Positions 32,134-42,105 of a DNA stretch of 64,000 nt are shown piece by piece. The notes beneath the pieces were generated by a model. It made no database searches, was not told the DNA's origin, and saw only the letters and a program-made list of their open reading frames with translations. Source of the stretch: Limnoperna fortunei. Taxonomy: Eukaryota > Mollusca > Bivalvia > Mytilida > Modiolidae. Each line of letters opens with the position of its first letter. Position 1 is the stretch's first letter. The stretch covers positions 75,988,926-76,052,925 of the forward strand of contig OX104117.1 of NCBI GenBank assembly GCA_944474755.1, in the 5' to 3' direction. A program made the translations under genes and the position numbers.

Positions 32134-33436
32134 GTAAGTATATATTTTACTTTTTTATTTGTATGTTTGTTAGGACGTTGTCGTCCTTTTGGTCCGTTGG
32201 TAATTTGAAAATTTTTAGTACGGGCATGGTGTCCGTTTGGTTAATTTTGAAGTACGGATGGTGTCGTCCGTTGGTAATTTGAAAATTTTTAGTACGGGCA
32301 TGGTGTCCCGTTTGGTTAATTTTTAATTTTGAAGTACGGATGGTGTCGTCCGTTGGTAATTTGAAAATTTTTAGTACGGGCATGGTGTCCGTTTGGTTAA
32401 TTTTTAATTTTGAAGTACGGATGGTGTCGTCTGTTGGTAATTTGAAAATTTTTAGTACGGGCATGGTGTCCCGTTTGGTTAATTTTTAATTTTGAAGTAC
32501 GGATGGTGTCGTCCGTTGGTAATTTTGGATAAAATTTTTAGTACGGGCATGGTGCCATTTGGTTAATTTTTAATTGGAAGTACGGATGGTGTCGTCCGTT
32601 TGGAATAGATAATTTTTTGGAGTACGAATGGTGTCGTTCGTTGGTAATTTCTTGAATATGAAGTACGGATGGTCGTCCGCTAATTTTTTAGTTTGGTTTT
32701 ACGGATTGTGTCGTCCGTTCGTTATAGAAACTTAATTCGTTAAAAAAAAAAAAAAAAAAAAATGTAGTACGGATGGTGTCATTCGTTAGTTAATTCTAAT
32801 TTTCGAAGTACAGAGCTGGACGTCCGCTGTTTAATACGGCAAGGGTTTACATGTTGCAACTTATGACCATTTATTTTAGATACTTGTGGTTGGAATGGAC
32901 GTCAATTGTTATGAATGTGAGTTTTGTGTATTCTATAGGTCCTTTTATTTCATGTCTCAGTGTCTGTCGACAGTTTTTGTTCTTGTATGTTTACCTGTAA
33001 TTGACCTGTTAAATTATTTTAGGAAAACCGGTTTTGCTGAGGGCTTCTCGTACATATAGTTTATTGATTTTAAATGACTCGTTAAAAGGATTACAAGACA
33101 CTTTATTGGTGCATGCACCAAATATTCGGGCCGTAAATAATCAAGTGTTTGCTGCATAAAAAGCATTCCTTCCATGGTGTAGGTAACAAACAGGTATACA
33201 AACTGTCATATCCGAAATTATTAATTCAGTGAGGCATGTAATGTACAACAGGGTTATTTTATTGTGAAATAGAGAAAAATTTTCAAGAAACATCCACAAA
33301 AAAACTGCATAATGTTACGTAGTATCTTACTCTACACCCTAGTACTTGCATTTTAGAAAATCAACTAAACTTTAGCTAGTATTACAGATGTGTTATGTGA
33401 ATAAATTTTGCTTAGATGTCGTTTTGATTTTTGTAG
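32134..33436 (+). other. Candidate 5'-UTR intron of the YR element, containing the tandem repeat
   Basis: A consensus donor 'gtaagt' at 32134 and an acceptor '...tttttgtag' ending at 33436 directly before the Gag ATG would remove 1.3 kb including the repeat array. No transcript evidence; inferred from splice-site strength and position only. Confidence 0.4.
32165..32835 (+). repeat. Tandem repeat of an ~85-bp unit built from two similar halves
   Basis: Alternating half-units 'tacggatggtgtcgtccgtt' and 'tacgggcatggtgtcccgtt', each followed by an AT-rich spacer, run for about seven copies and decay to the right, with an A-run of about 20 near 32742. The open frame through it on the minus strand is a by-product of the repeat. 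Confidence 0.9.
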
Positions 33437-33767
33437 ATGGCAGAAGCACACTTAAACCTGAAACCCAAACATACTTTGGTGGGAAAGGGTTCACTACCTT
33501 TGATTATAGACTTCAAGTCTCTGGAAACTAATGTTGCCACGGAAAACTTTGCAAGATTAAAGAAGGATCATGCCTTGGAAAACTATTGTTTAGAGGAACT
33601 AACAGTGGAATTTAAGAAGCTGACGGGAGAGGCATTAAAGGACGTGATTGCTCTTGCGGAGAAACAAATAACACTGGAAAATGCCCAACAGCTGATGCAC
33701 AAAGCCATTTTGATGGCTAATTTAGTAGGAGGACCGAAAGGATCAGCTTTGGGTGCTGCAGAGCAAG
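33437..33767 (+). CDS. YR-element Gag-like protein, exon 1
   Basis: Starts at an ATG immediately after a strong acceptor-like 'tttttgtag'. About 110 residues, soluble, with charged helices: 'LETNVATENFARLKKDHALE', 'LTVEFKKLTGEALKDVIALA', 'ITLENAQQLMHKAILMANLV'. No enzymatic motif. A homologous protein is encoded at 60847-62846, where 'LLSGVDNTLDAARQILHEAI' aligns with the last part. The exon ends GAG CAA G at 33767, before a GT donor. First ORF of the YR element, so the Gag position. The function is inferred from position only. Confidence 0.7.
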
Positions 33768-34293
33768 GTTAGTGTATAATTTTGTGTTAAGTGAAAACGT
33801 TTTTTTTTTTTTCACGTTTATAATGTACATTTTAGTCATAAGTGTAATGTTTTTTGTGTGGGTTTAATTTATCGTTCTTTTGATAGACGCTGCTTGTGTC
33901 AAGTCGGGAATATTGATATTTTCTGGAATTTTTTTTTTTACCTGATAATGACCGTTCGATAATTTTGTTACCCCCTTTTGGAGAGGTTTTTGTTATAAAA
34001 TTTTGACAGTATAACGTTAGGTATCAGGATCGAATTTTTGAATTGTTTTAGTGTGGTATATTTTAAGCTCGCCAATTTTATTAAAATAAAGGTAGGATCA
34101 TCGTGAGATTTATTACGTTTGCAGTTATACTTTGGTAGTTCAGAATATCTGTCGTCCCGACTAATATACTTGTTTTGTATACACGATTATGTTGTTCGTC
34201 TCGCGTATGTTGTGAATGTTTTGAAGATTTATGTGCTGTGTATAGGTTTATTGAGTAATAACATTTAGTAATTAATATTATGTCGTTATGTAG
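33768..34293 (+). other. Candidate phase-1 intron in YR-element gag
   Basis: GT at 33768 and AG at 34292-34293 ('gtcgttatgtag'). Removing the 526 bp joins exon 1 in frame with the coding frame that includes the ORF at 34422 (126 nt = 42 codons upstream of its Met are open). The homologous locus at 61946-62498 has an intron at the corresponding place and in the same phase. Confidence 0.65.
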
Positions 34294-34724
34294 GCCCTTC
34301 GACATCTAACTCGGGAAGATCAGGGCCAGCCTCGGCTGCAGCAGTAACTACAGTTTCGGTTAGTAGCATAACGTCTGCAAGTAATTCTGGTAGTTTAGAT
34401 CTCGAAGGGAGACTTAAAAAAATGGAAAATAATTTGGATAGTATGAAAGCCCATCAAAATATTGAAAAAGTAGGAGAGGCATTAAAAAACGTCAGAGCAA
34501 AGGCAGGAAAACCCAAGTTGACGCCTGCTAGTGTCCTTATTGCCGCCTTGGAGGTATTGGTTGAGAGCGCACTTAAAGCTAATCATCCTGAAACTGACTT
34601 TTATAGTAAAGACTTACAGGCGTGTAAACAATTTGAAACGCATGATGATATATGTGGGTTATGTTTAAAGCTTTTGGGGTCGTCGGAGGATAAAAAAAAA
34701 AAAATTTTCGGCGACTATCGCTGA
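34294..34724 (+). pseudogene. YR-element Gag-like protein, exon 2 first part
   Basis: Begins with a Ser/Ala/Thr-rich linker ('PASAAAVTTVSVSSITSASN'), then a helical segment ('LEGRLKKMENNLDSMKAHQN') and a compact region 'KLTPASVLIAALEVLVESAL' continuing to 'DDICGLCLKLLGSS'. At an A12 run (about 34691-34702) the frame ends within a few codons, while the downstream frame (SATIADWQKSS...) continues to the zinc-knuckle ORF. The A-run is therefore a one-base frameshift. Confidence 0.65.
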
Positions 34725-35036
34725 TTGGCAAAAATCCTCATGTAAACGTGAAAACAAGGAAGGTTTGAAAGCTGATGGCAAAGTTTGCAACCCTGGGGTT
34801 GGGTTGTTAGGTCAGCAGTGTTTTCCCTACCCTTGTCCTCCTTATCCGTTTAGTGCTCCTGTTGGTTTGCCTCATTTTAATGGTCCGTCTGTGCAGCCTA
34901 GTCTGTTTCAAGTGTATTCGTTTAATGGTCAGTCTTTTCAACCGCAGGGGTATCGGCCTAGGTTTTCCAGGAAATCTGTTGGTAGGGGTGCATGTTTTTA
35001 TTGCAAAGAAAACGGTCATCATGTAAATGCCTGACC
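34703..35036 (+). pseudogene. YR-element nucleocapsid-like tail with CCHC knuckle missing its last cysteine
   Basis: After the A-run the frame reads 'ADWQKSSCKRENKEGLKADG', a Pro/Phe/Tyr-rich segment ('FPYPCPPYPFSAPVGLPHF'), and 'GRGACFYCKENGHHVNA' followed by TGA. A zinc knuckle C-x2-C-x4-H-x4-C needs a Cys exactly where the TGA lies, so one base change (TGT/TGC to TGA) both ends the frame and removes the fourth ligand. Confidence 0.68.
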
Positions 35037-35316
35037 GAGGTAAAAAAGAATAAGTACGTAGATTTTTCTAGACATGTGTTCTTATATTTCTAGTCCTGTT
35101 TTATGTTCAGTATTAGTATATTTTAAATTGCTACGCTATTTTTCAAAATTATTGAGGTAAAATAGTTTTCTAATTTCCATTCCAAGGAATCTAATCCTTA
35201 GTGGCTTATGTCACGCGGAATGGGGGTTGGAGAACTTTTCTCTGTATTTTTCTTTGTAGGATAATTTACTTCCCTGTAAAGGATTTGAATGTAAAACTGA
35301 TGTTCCTTAATGGGAG

Positions 35317-36034
35317 TTGAATATTTCGTTTGATCCTATTTTTGCCGACCATGAAGCGAACGCAAGTGATGAAAGTTTTGTAAACTACAGAGGAGAAGTT
35401 CTTCAGCCTCCATTTCGGTTTCCTAATGCAGAGAATGTTTCTAAAGATTATGATTTTGATTTAGAACAATTACCATTTAGACACCCACAGTTTTTTAGGA
35501 CAGGCAATTTACATAAGCATGTCAATATGTGGAAAGCTTTAGGCGCTAATGAAGAAGTCTTAGATTGGTTAGAAAATGGGGTGAATGTTGATAACTTTTT
35601 TAAACATTTCCGAGGTAATTTTAAAGGGCGGTCTTTTGATTCAGGCAAACCTCCCTCTATGCATTTCCCAATTGCTCTTATTTGTCAAGACCACGTTGAG
35701 TTTATTAAAAACACTTTACTTGATAGAGTAAATAATGGCTCTATGTCTGTCTGGGGGAGAGTAGGTACAGTCGAGCCTCCGCACCTTGTTATGCCCCTTA
35801 CAATAGAAGAATCTAAACCCCGTTTATATCATGACGAGAGATTTTTGAACCTTTGGATTGTAGACAAGCCTTTTATCCTAAGAAGTATATACTTTATACT
35901 AAGAAGTACCAAGGTTAGTTGAAAAGGATTCCTTTATGACGTCTGTAGATGACCAATCTGGGTACGATCATATATTTTTGAGTAAAAATTCTAGGACATA
36001 TTTTGGTGTTCAGTTTGGGGGGGGGTGGTATTTT
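35317..36034 (+). pseudogene. YR-element reverse transcriptase, N-terminal part
   Basis: The 201-codon frame 35317-35922 contains 'GTVEPPHLVMPLTIEESKPR' then 'LYHDERFLNLWIVDKPF', the characteristic start of DIRS/Ngaro-type RT. After a frame break it continues as 'SFMTSVDDQSGYDHIFLS' and 'SRTYFGVQFGGGWYFVYI' up to about 36040, RT motif A with its catalytic Asp context (D-x-SGYDH). The palm catalytic loop and RNase H are absent: a deletion junction near 36035-36050 fuses this to recombinase sequence. Confidence 0.82.
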
Positions 36035-36044
36035 GTATATATCA

Positions 36045-36300
36045 GACTTTGGGGCAAGTGAAGAGATTATGAGTCATGTAGGTTGGTTTTCCCGTAAAAG
36101 CTACGAGTGATATTCGAGGGTGAATAAGTTTGTGGATAACACAATCGGGTCATTGTTTAAAGAGGTTGCTCGAAAACCCCAAAATGCAAGACACATTTAT
36201 GAAGGGTTGGGGGATACAAGTCAACTACCATCAGCGTTTCAGTGATCTGCTAGATTTATTTTCAATGTTGTAAACAGGACTAGAAATGTTGACAATTTGT
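36045..36300 (+). pseudogene. YR-element tyrosine recombinase, C-terminal end
   Basis: Reads 'FGASEEIMSHVGWFSRKSYE', TGA, 'YSRVNKFVDNTIGSLFKEVA'. The 'I-sHvGW-S-ksye-YSR' pattern is the end of a tyrosine recombinase: the second catalytic His/Trp box followed by the nucleophilic Tyr. One in-frame TGA lies just before that Tyr, and another TGA occurs later in 'LPSAFQ'. Upstream recombinase boxes are missing because of the internal deletion. Confidence 0.75.
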
Positions 36301-36868
36301 AATTTCCGTTGTACTTTATCTTTGTAAAATAAAGTTTTTTGCATTATTTTAGTTTTATTTTAGATATGGAGATATCAACATCATTGTTATCACTTGACGT
36401 CTGTCCGCTTGTGCATTAAAAAAAATGTGCATGACTGTGGAATAAATGTACTAGTGTTGCCTTTCCAAGTTTTTGGGATTGGGATTTTCTTACATGGCGG
36501 TGAATTGATGGCGTAGCTATTTATGTTTTTTATTGGACATCATTTTGTAATTTTTTTTTTTTTTTTTTAGATCTTAATTTCATGTGAGGTGTCTAGTTCT
36601 TAGAAGTAGTTTCGAGTGATTCTGTAACTTGAATCAAATGATGGTTTACATTTCATCTTATTGTTATATTGTAAAAGACTCATTAGTAACGCTGAACTGA
36701 AAGTTGAGAATCTTAACGTTTCACAAGGCACATGAGATTCGAATAATATTGGTTGTGCCCTTAAACACAGTTTTAAAAATAAGTTTTGGTGAGTTTTGAG
36801 TGTTGGGGTTTTATTTGGTGAGTGCGACTGTTTTACTGATTTTAAATAACAAGGGGTGTTATTGCGTA

Positions 36869-36941
36869 TCAAATTTTCACCTCCAATACTAATACAATCC
36901 AGTTACTTGGAGTGTGGTGGCTTTTAGGATAATCATATATC
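36869..36941 (+). repeat. Split direct repeat B1
   Basis: 73 bp including 'ctccaatactaatacaatcc', repeated at 37163-37235 (B2). Its last 7 bp overlap the start of A2. Confidence 0.92.
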
Positions 36942-37004
36942 CTAAGCGACATCACGCGAGAAGTCACGAGATCTACCAATTTAAATCATTCTTCGAAACG
37001 CAGT
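36935..37004 (+). repeat. Split direct repeat A2
   Basis: 70 bp, identical to A1 at 31956-32025, abutting B1. The B1-A2 join reproduces the junction expected in the element's circular intermediate. Confidence 0.92.
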
Positions 37005-37162
37005 TAGGTTTTGGATTGAAAGTGATTCTTTACTCTTGACTCAGCTTCAGTCAGCTATGGCTATGGTTAGGAAGAATTTTAGGCTAGAGAAATTTGCAGT
37101 TTTCCCACCGCCCCACCCTGTTTCTTTCACTTTTGTTTTACACTCCAGGTAGTGGATGCTCC

Positions 37163-37235
37163 TCAAATTTTCACCTCCAATACTAATACAATCCAGTTAC
37201 TTGGAGTGTGGTGGCTTTTAGGATAATCATATATC
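37163..37235 (+). repeat. Split direct repeat B2
   Basis: 73 bp copy of B1; it marks the right end of the YR element. It is followed directly by unrelated sequence. Confidence 0.92.
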
Positions 37236-37593
37236 AGCGTTACTTTTTATCAGCTTCATACTTGCTAATAAAATGCTGAAACACTTTTTTAATCTAATAA
37301 GAATAATTTGTTCAATGAGTAAGACAGTAAGAGGTAAAGAAGTGTTTGATAAGTTGTGCTAAAGTGTCTAAAATATGCAAATTAGGTGAAGTTAGCATTA
37401 AGCTGTTCAAACCAGTGGACTTGAAGTTTAATATGCAAATAAGTTGTCAGTGGTAAACAAGTGGAATATAATAAATGTACAAAAGTGGATTTTACACCTT
37501 TAAGAGAACCATCGGAGAAACATTCACATACAATATGGCTTGAATCAGCTTTGCAGCTTCACAAAAGATGGCATTTATAAATAGTCCTCTTTT
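37236..37593. other. Noncoding stretch
   Basis: No gene or repeat that I can support. Confidence 0.55.
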
Positions 37594-37879
37594 AAACTGT
37601 CTGGGGGCCTCGATGGCCGAGTGGTCAAGGTAGTTCGTCTACTATTGATCACGTGGTCTGTCAACACTGAGATTGCGGGTTCGATTCTCAATGCAGGCAG
37701 GGTGTACTCGACTCCAATCTTAATTGACAAGGATTGCCAGTTTCCTACCGCAGGTCGGGGGTTCTCTCCGGGTACTCCGGCTTCGTCCCCCAATAAAAAC
37801 TGGATGCCATGAAATAGCTGAAAAATTGCTGAAAGTGGCGTTAAAACACCATTCAAACAAACAAACAATAAACTGTCTG
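37594..37879 (+). mobile_element. tRNA-derived SINE (copy 3, best preserved)
   Basis: The body is 37604-37869. Head 'ggcctcgatggccgagtgg' (A box), 'gcgggttcgattctcaatg' (B box), central domain 'ctctccgggtactccggctt', 3' end 'gctgaaagtggcgttaaaac' and a CAAA tail. 10-bp target duplication 'aaactgtctg' at 37594-37603 and 37870-37879. The conserved central domain plus shared tail recalls the mollusc SINE superfamilies with a common core; I do not assign a named family. Confidence 0.93.
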
Positions 37880-38059
37880 AAATGGTAAATGTGGCCATTT
37901 TTACTGCCTTAATGGCATAATATTAATTTGTAGAGGACCAAATATTGCTAACAACTTGTGTTTTGATTGCTTAACTGAAGCCTTTAAAAAACTTCCCAAA
38001 GGATCTGTGTTTAACGAGAGGGTGGGGGTGGCCATATCTTTTCTGTTAATGTGTTTTGG

Positions 38060-38370
38060 GCATTTTTTTACAAGCGTGTTATCTGTTTTTTTTGGAAAAT
38101 AAACCAACTGTTAACTGTTTTTCAACCATTAGCTGTTATCCGTTTTCTTAAAAATTGACATTGTTGTTAACTGTTATGATGAAAATAAAAACCGTTTGCT
38201 GTTAATAGTATTGCCCTTCAATGCGATTCTGCTGTTATCTATTTTTTTAATTTTTGAACTCACTGTTTTCTGTTTTCTCATGTAAATTGCTGTTATCTGA
38301 TATCATTATTTTAAATACTGTTATCTGTTTTGGGACAAATAAAAAATTGTTAACCTGTTAATGGACTCCC
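38060..38370. repeat. Degenerate tandem repeat around 'ctgttatctgtttt'
   Basis: About eight loosely spaced variants of 'ctgtta(t/a)c(t/c)gtttt' recur every 30-45 bp. Noncoding. Confidence 0.55.
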
Positions 38371-39111
38371 CCACCCCCTCTTGAACTAAGTTCTAATGTT
38401 GCAGCCATTTGAATATTCAATTCAAATACATAAAAACACTAACTAGAGAACCATTCAAACAATATTGGTATTAAATTTTGTTTCAATTGGTTTACCATTC
38501 CGAGACAAAGCCTTTTTTTACTTTTCCCCATAGGATCCTATGTTAAACTAAGTGGTGGCCATATTAGTTTTCCAATCAGAATAAAAAAAACACAAACTTT
38601 GTAAAGGTCCATCGAATGAACATTTTTACCAAGTTTGGTTTTTATTGGAAAGTAGTCTCAGAGGAGAAGATAAAAATGTAAAATGTTAACAGGCACTGAC
38701 GACACTGGACACAAAGTGATAATAGCTCACATGACCCTTCGGGTGAGGTGAGCTTAAGTCTTGTTAGAAGTGTTAGCCTCTGTGGAGGAAATAAAGTTGC
38801 AATTGTATGTGGAGTTTAAGCATACATATTAAAAATCTGAAATATTGTGTAGGTCTAGCTGTTTTACAGCTAGAAGCAGAATTACTGTGCTCCATGACCT
38901 GAAATTTGGCCATTTTGTAAACCTGTCTTTTTTGTGTACTTGCTGATATGTAGCTTCTGCTTCCTTCTGTTTTAAATGATTAAGAAATGATAAACAGATT
39001 ACAATCATACCAGTTTATTTGAGCATCTATATTAAAGAGTGAATTATGTAACCTTTAAAACAACAGAATGTAATGATTGAAATAACTGTTTACAAAAATA
39101 CATTGAATGTT

Positions 39112-39207
39112 TTAGTTTTTCTCATCCTTGCCACTCCCATAGATGCATGTGATGTCCCTAATTTCTTCTTTTAATGAAGAACCATATGCTGCATGCTGTA
39201 TAGAACT
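39112..39207 (-). CDS. Candidate terminal exon (minus strand), gene unrecognised
   Basis: After an acceptor 'gtgttttcag' the minus strand has one open frame of 31 codons and a TAA: it starts 'SSIQHAAYGSSLKEEIRDIT' and ends 'GSGKDEKN'. The composition is protein-like for AT-rich DNA. Another candidate terminal exon lies 3.6 kb upstream on the same strand with a LINE between. No domain is recognised and no upstream exons could be identified. Confidence 0.32.
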   Translation of the reverse strand, partial: SSIQHAAYGSSLKEEIRDITCIYGSGKDEKN

Positions 39208-39511
39208 CTGAAAACACAATGATTTAAATTTATGTAACTTATTTAAATTAACTCCATATTGCAAAGATAGCTAGACATAATCCTGCTAATGAAACTATCA
39301 TGTTTTAAACAACCAATACCGGTATTTAAAGACATTGACACAAATAATATAAAAAAAGAGACACAGTCTTAGCCCACAAACTTTTAGTACTCCACATGAA
39401 ATTAAGGTAAATGATGCTATAGTTAATGACACAAAAGAGCTAGCTGATTCTTTCAATGAACATTTTACCTCTTGTGTTGACAAATTAAGAGATGGTCTTA
39501 CACAGACTCCA

Positions 39512-40540
39512 TTGAATCTGGAAAAGCTATCTAATTTTGTAGAAACACAAATGCAAAAATCTGCAGAAAAATTTTCATTTCCTCCAGTGAAAATAAATGA
39601 AGTATTTGATGCATTAATGAAATTGAATGTAATTAAATCAACAGGAAGTGATAATATTGGTCCAAAAATATTACGACTATGTGCCCCATTTCTTGCTTCC
39701 ACACTGACCTATATTTTAAATAGAATAATTGATACCAGTTATTATCCCAAATTATTAAAAAATGCAAAAGTTACTCCAGTATTTAAAGCTGGAGACCGCC
39801 TATCTGCTAATAATTATAGACCCATATCAGTACTTCCAACACTCTCAAAACTATTAGAGAGACATGTTGCTAACCACATAGCCTTATTTTTATCAAAGTT
39901 TAAATTGTTACATCCAGCACAATCATGATTTAGACCAAATCATTCATGCCAGACAGCCCTTATTAACATTATAGATAGATGGGTACATGAAATGAATGAG
40001 GGTAATGTAAACCTTGCTGTGTTAGTTGATTTTAAGAAAGCTTTTGATGTTGTAGATCATGATATTCTTGTAAGAAACTTGGTATGTATAGATTTTCTGA
40101 TAACTCTGTGATTTTTTTCAAATCCTACTTATCAGAAAGGACTCAACAAGTTTATTTATGTAATGTTTTCCGGTCTCAGGAAAAAAAAAGTGAAATTTGG
40201 AGTTCCTCAAGGATCAATACTAGGCCCCTTACTGTTTGTTCTCTTTATAAATGGTTTACCCTTGTATTTTGATAAATGTATGACTGATCTATATGCAGAT
40301 GATACCACAAATGAAATGCAAAAAGAATTAAATTTTGTTGAAAATTGGTGTAAAGAAAATATGTTTATTAATCCCAACAAATCTAAATGTACGGTTATTG
40401 GAACAAAACAGAAACTAACTGCTCAAGTTATTCAACCTAAATTGGAATTGTTCTCAGAACATCTTACGAATTCCTCCTGTGAAAAACTATTAGGAATTAA
40501 AATAGATGAAATCTTAACTGGAAAGAGCAGATTGATATGA
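39512..40540 (+). pseudogene. LINE reverse transcriptase domain
   Basis: First frame (to 39928): 'SADKF..' context is absent, but 'NYRPISVLPTLSKLLERHVA' is clear and ends at 'LLHPAQS' with TGA where glycine of 'Q-s-GFRp' is expected. It continues in the same phase with 'FRPNHSCQTALINIIDRW' and 'LAVLVDFKKAFDVVDHDIL' (first catalytic Asp). After a frameshift: 'FSDNSVIFFKSYLSERTQQV', then 'KFGVPQGSILGPLLFVLFI' and the catalytic 'LYADDTT' (YADD intact). At least one TGA and two frameshifts, so inactive. Confidence 0.87.
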
Positions 40541-40902
40541 CTTGTAATAGCATATCATCTAGAATCTTTTTGTTATCAAAGATCAAATCTTTCCTTAATA
40601 TTGAAGCAAGAATAACTTTTTACAATGGGTATATTTTGCCACTTATTGATTACTGCTGTATTGTGTGGGGTGGTTGTAATAAAGATGATATAAATAGAAT
40701 AATAAAATTACAAAAAAGAGCAGCAAGGTTAATACTAAATGCTGACCCACTGTCCCCATCTACTCCTCTTTTTAAACAGCTAGGTATAATGCCAGTCCAC
40801 CTAAGAATCAAGTATCACAAATATTTTCTCCTTCATAAGGTTTTAAAAGGGGAGGCTCCAGAATACTTAACACAAAAATTCAGCTACCTCTCTAAAAACT
40901 AG
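40537..40902 (+). pseudogene. LINE post-RT domain, first part
   Basis: Post-RT helices typical of Jockey/CR1-type ORF2: 'SRIFLLSKIKSFLNIEARIT', 'YILPLIDYCCIVWGGC', 'RIIKLQKRAARLILNADPLS', 'FKQLGIMPVHLRIKYHKYFL', 'LKGEAPEYL'. It stops where the tandem-repeat insertion begins, and the remainder of the domain resumes at 42106. Confidence 0.82.
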
Positions 40903-40904
40903 AC

Positions 40905-42105
40905 AAAGTCGATCTAGCGATCACTAATACCCCCGCATTTTGTAAAAATTTCTAACGTTTTTCGTGGACTGTGACCTTGAAATTTGATAGATTTCGACCA
41001 AAATCAATAGGCTTCTTACCAACAAAATATATAACAATATTTTACAGTTTCATTAAAATCGGATGCAAACTTTTTGAGTTATTGTCCGGAAACAACTTTT
41101 TTGTAAAAATTTCTAACGTTTTTCGTGGACTGTGACCTTGAAATTTGACGGATTTCCCCCAAAATCAATAGGCTTCTTACCAACCTGATATATAACTTTA
41201 TCGCTATTTTGCTATTTTCCTTTGATCTTTGTGTGCAATATTATTCCATCTCACTCTACTAGCGTGAGATAGGCCCATCTCAGCTCGCTGTCAAGACGTC
41301 GTTAAGTAAACACTGTGACGTCACAGTGTTACAAAACAGCGATAAACAGATTATTTACGTTTTATGAAACTCGCTGCATTTTCTCGCCATCTCATCTCAG
41401 GGCTGTCGCCCTTCGATGAGATATGGACGAGAAAACGCATCTCGTTTCAAAAAACGTAAATAATCTATAAATATCCCAAAGTTTCATTCAAATCACATGC
41501 AAACTTTTTGAGTTATTGTTCGGAAACAACTTTTTTGTAAAAAATTCTAACGTTTTTCGTAGACTGTGACCTTGAAATTTAACCCATTTCCCCCAAAATC
41601 AAAAAGCTTTTTACAAACCTGATATATAACAATATCCCAAAGTTTCATTCAAATTGAATGCAAACTTTTTGAGTTATTGTCCGGAAACAACTTTTTTGTA
41701 AAAATTTCTAACGTTTTTCGTGGACTGTGACCTTGAAATTTGACGTATTTCCCCCAAAATCAATAGGCTTCTTACCAACCTGATATATGACAATATCCCA
41801 AAGTTTCATTCAAATCAGATGAAACTTTTTGAGTTATTGTCCGGAAACAACTTTTTTGTTAAAATTTCCAACGTTTTTCGTGGACTGTGACCTTGAAATT
41901 TGACAGATTTCCCCCAAAATCAATAGGCTTCTTACCAACCTGATATATAAGAATATCCCAAAGTTTCATTCAAATCGGATGTAAACGTTTTGAATTATCA
42001 TCCGGAAACCAAATGTGGACGGACAAACGGACGGACGGAAGGACGGACGGGCGGACATGAGGACCACTATATACCCCCGACTCTGTCGAGTGGGGGTATA
42101 ATAAC
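40905..42105. mobile_element. Tandem-repeat element (five ~160-bp units) inserted in the LINE
   Basis: Five copies of a 160-165 bp unit, each with 'taacgtttttcgtggactg' and 'aaaatcaataggcttcttac', start at about 40950, 41115, 41548, 41708 and 41868. The right end has 'ggacgg' microrepeats and 'tatacccccgactctgtcga' with an inverted 'gtgggggtata', and the left end reads 'aatacccccgcattttg'. The second unit is interrupted by a hairpin element at 41195-41465. No ORF; non-autonomous. Confidence 0.8.
41195..41465. mobile_element. Hairpin (MITE-like) insertion within the tandem-repeat element
   Basis: Interrupts a repeat unit between 'gatatataac' and 'atatcccaaag', which are contiguous in the other units. 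Contains 'gattatttacgttttatgaa' and an inverted partner 'aaaacgtaaataatc', and the internal palindrome 'acactgtgacgtcacagtgt'. A third level of nesting. Confidence 0.68.

Larger units (their letters stand above)
31956..37235 (+). mobile_element. Ngaro/PAT-type tyrosine-recombinase retroelement, internally deleted
   Basis: The termini form split direct repeats: A1 (31956-32025) is identical over 70 bp to A2 (36935-37004), and B1 (36869-36941) is near-identical over 73 bp to B2 (37163-37235), with B1 and A2 overlapping by 7 bp. A1-coding-B1-A2-B2 is the hallmark of Ngaro/PAT elements, which integrate by tyrosine recombinase and not DDE integrase. Inside are gag exons, a zinc knuckle, the N-terminal part of a DIRS/Ngaro-like RT, and the C-terminus of a tyrosine recombinase, with RT palm, RNase H and most of the recombinase missing. 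No LTR and no target duplication, as expected. Confidence 0.87.

Noticed and set aside
32147..32464. 105-codon minus-strand frame with a repeated 'KIFKLPTDDTIRTSKLKINQ' peptide
   Set aside because: Translation of the ~85-bp tandem repeat; no independent coding support.
37621..37898. ORFs on both strands at 37575-37898
   Set aside because: Entirely within the SINE.
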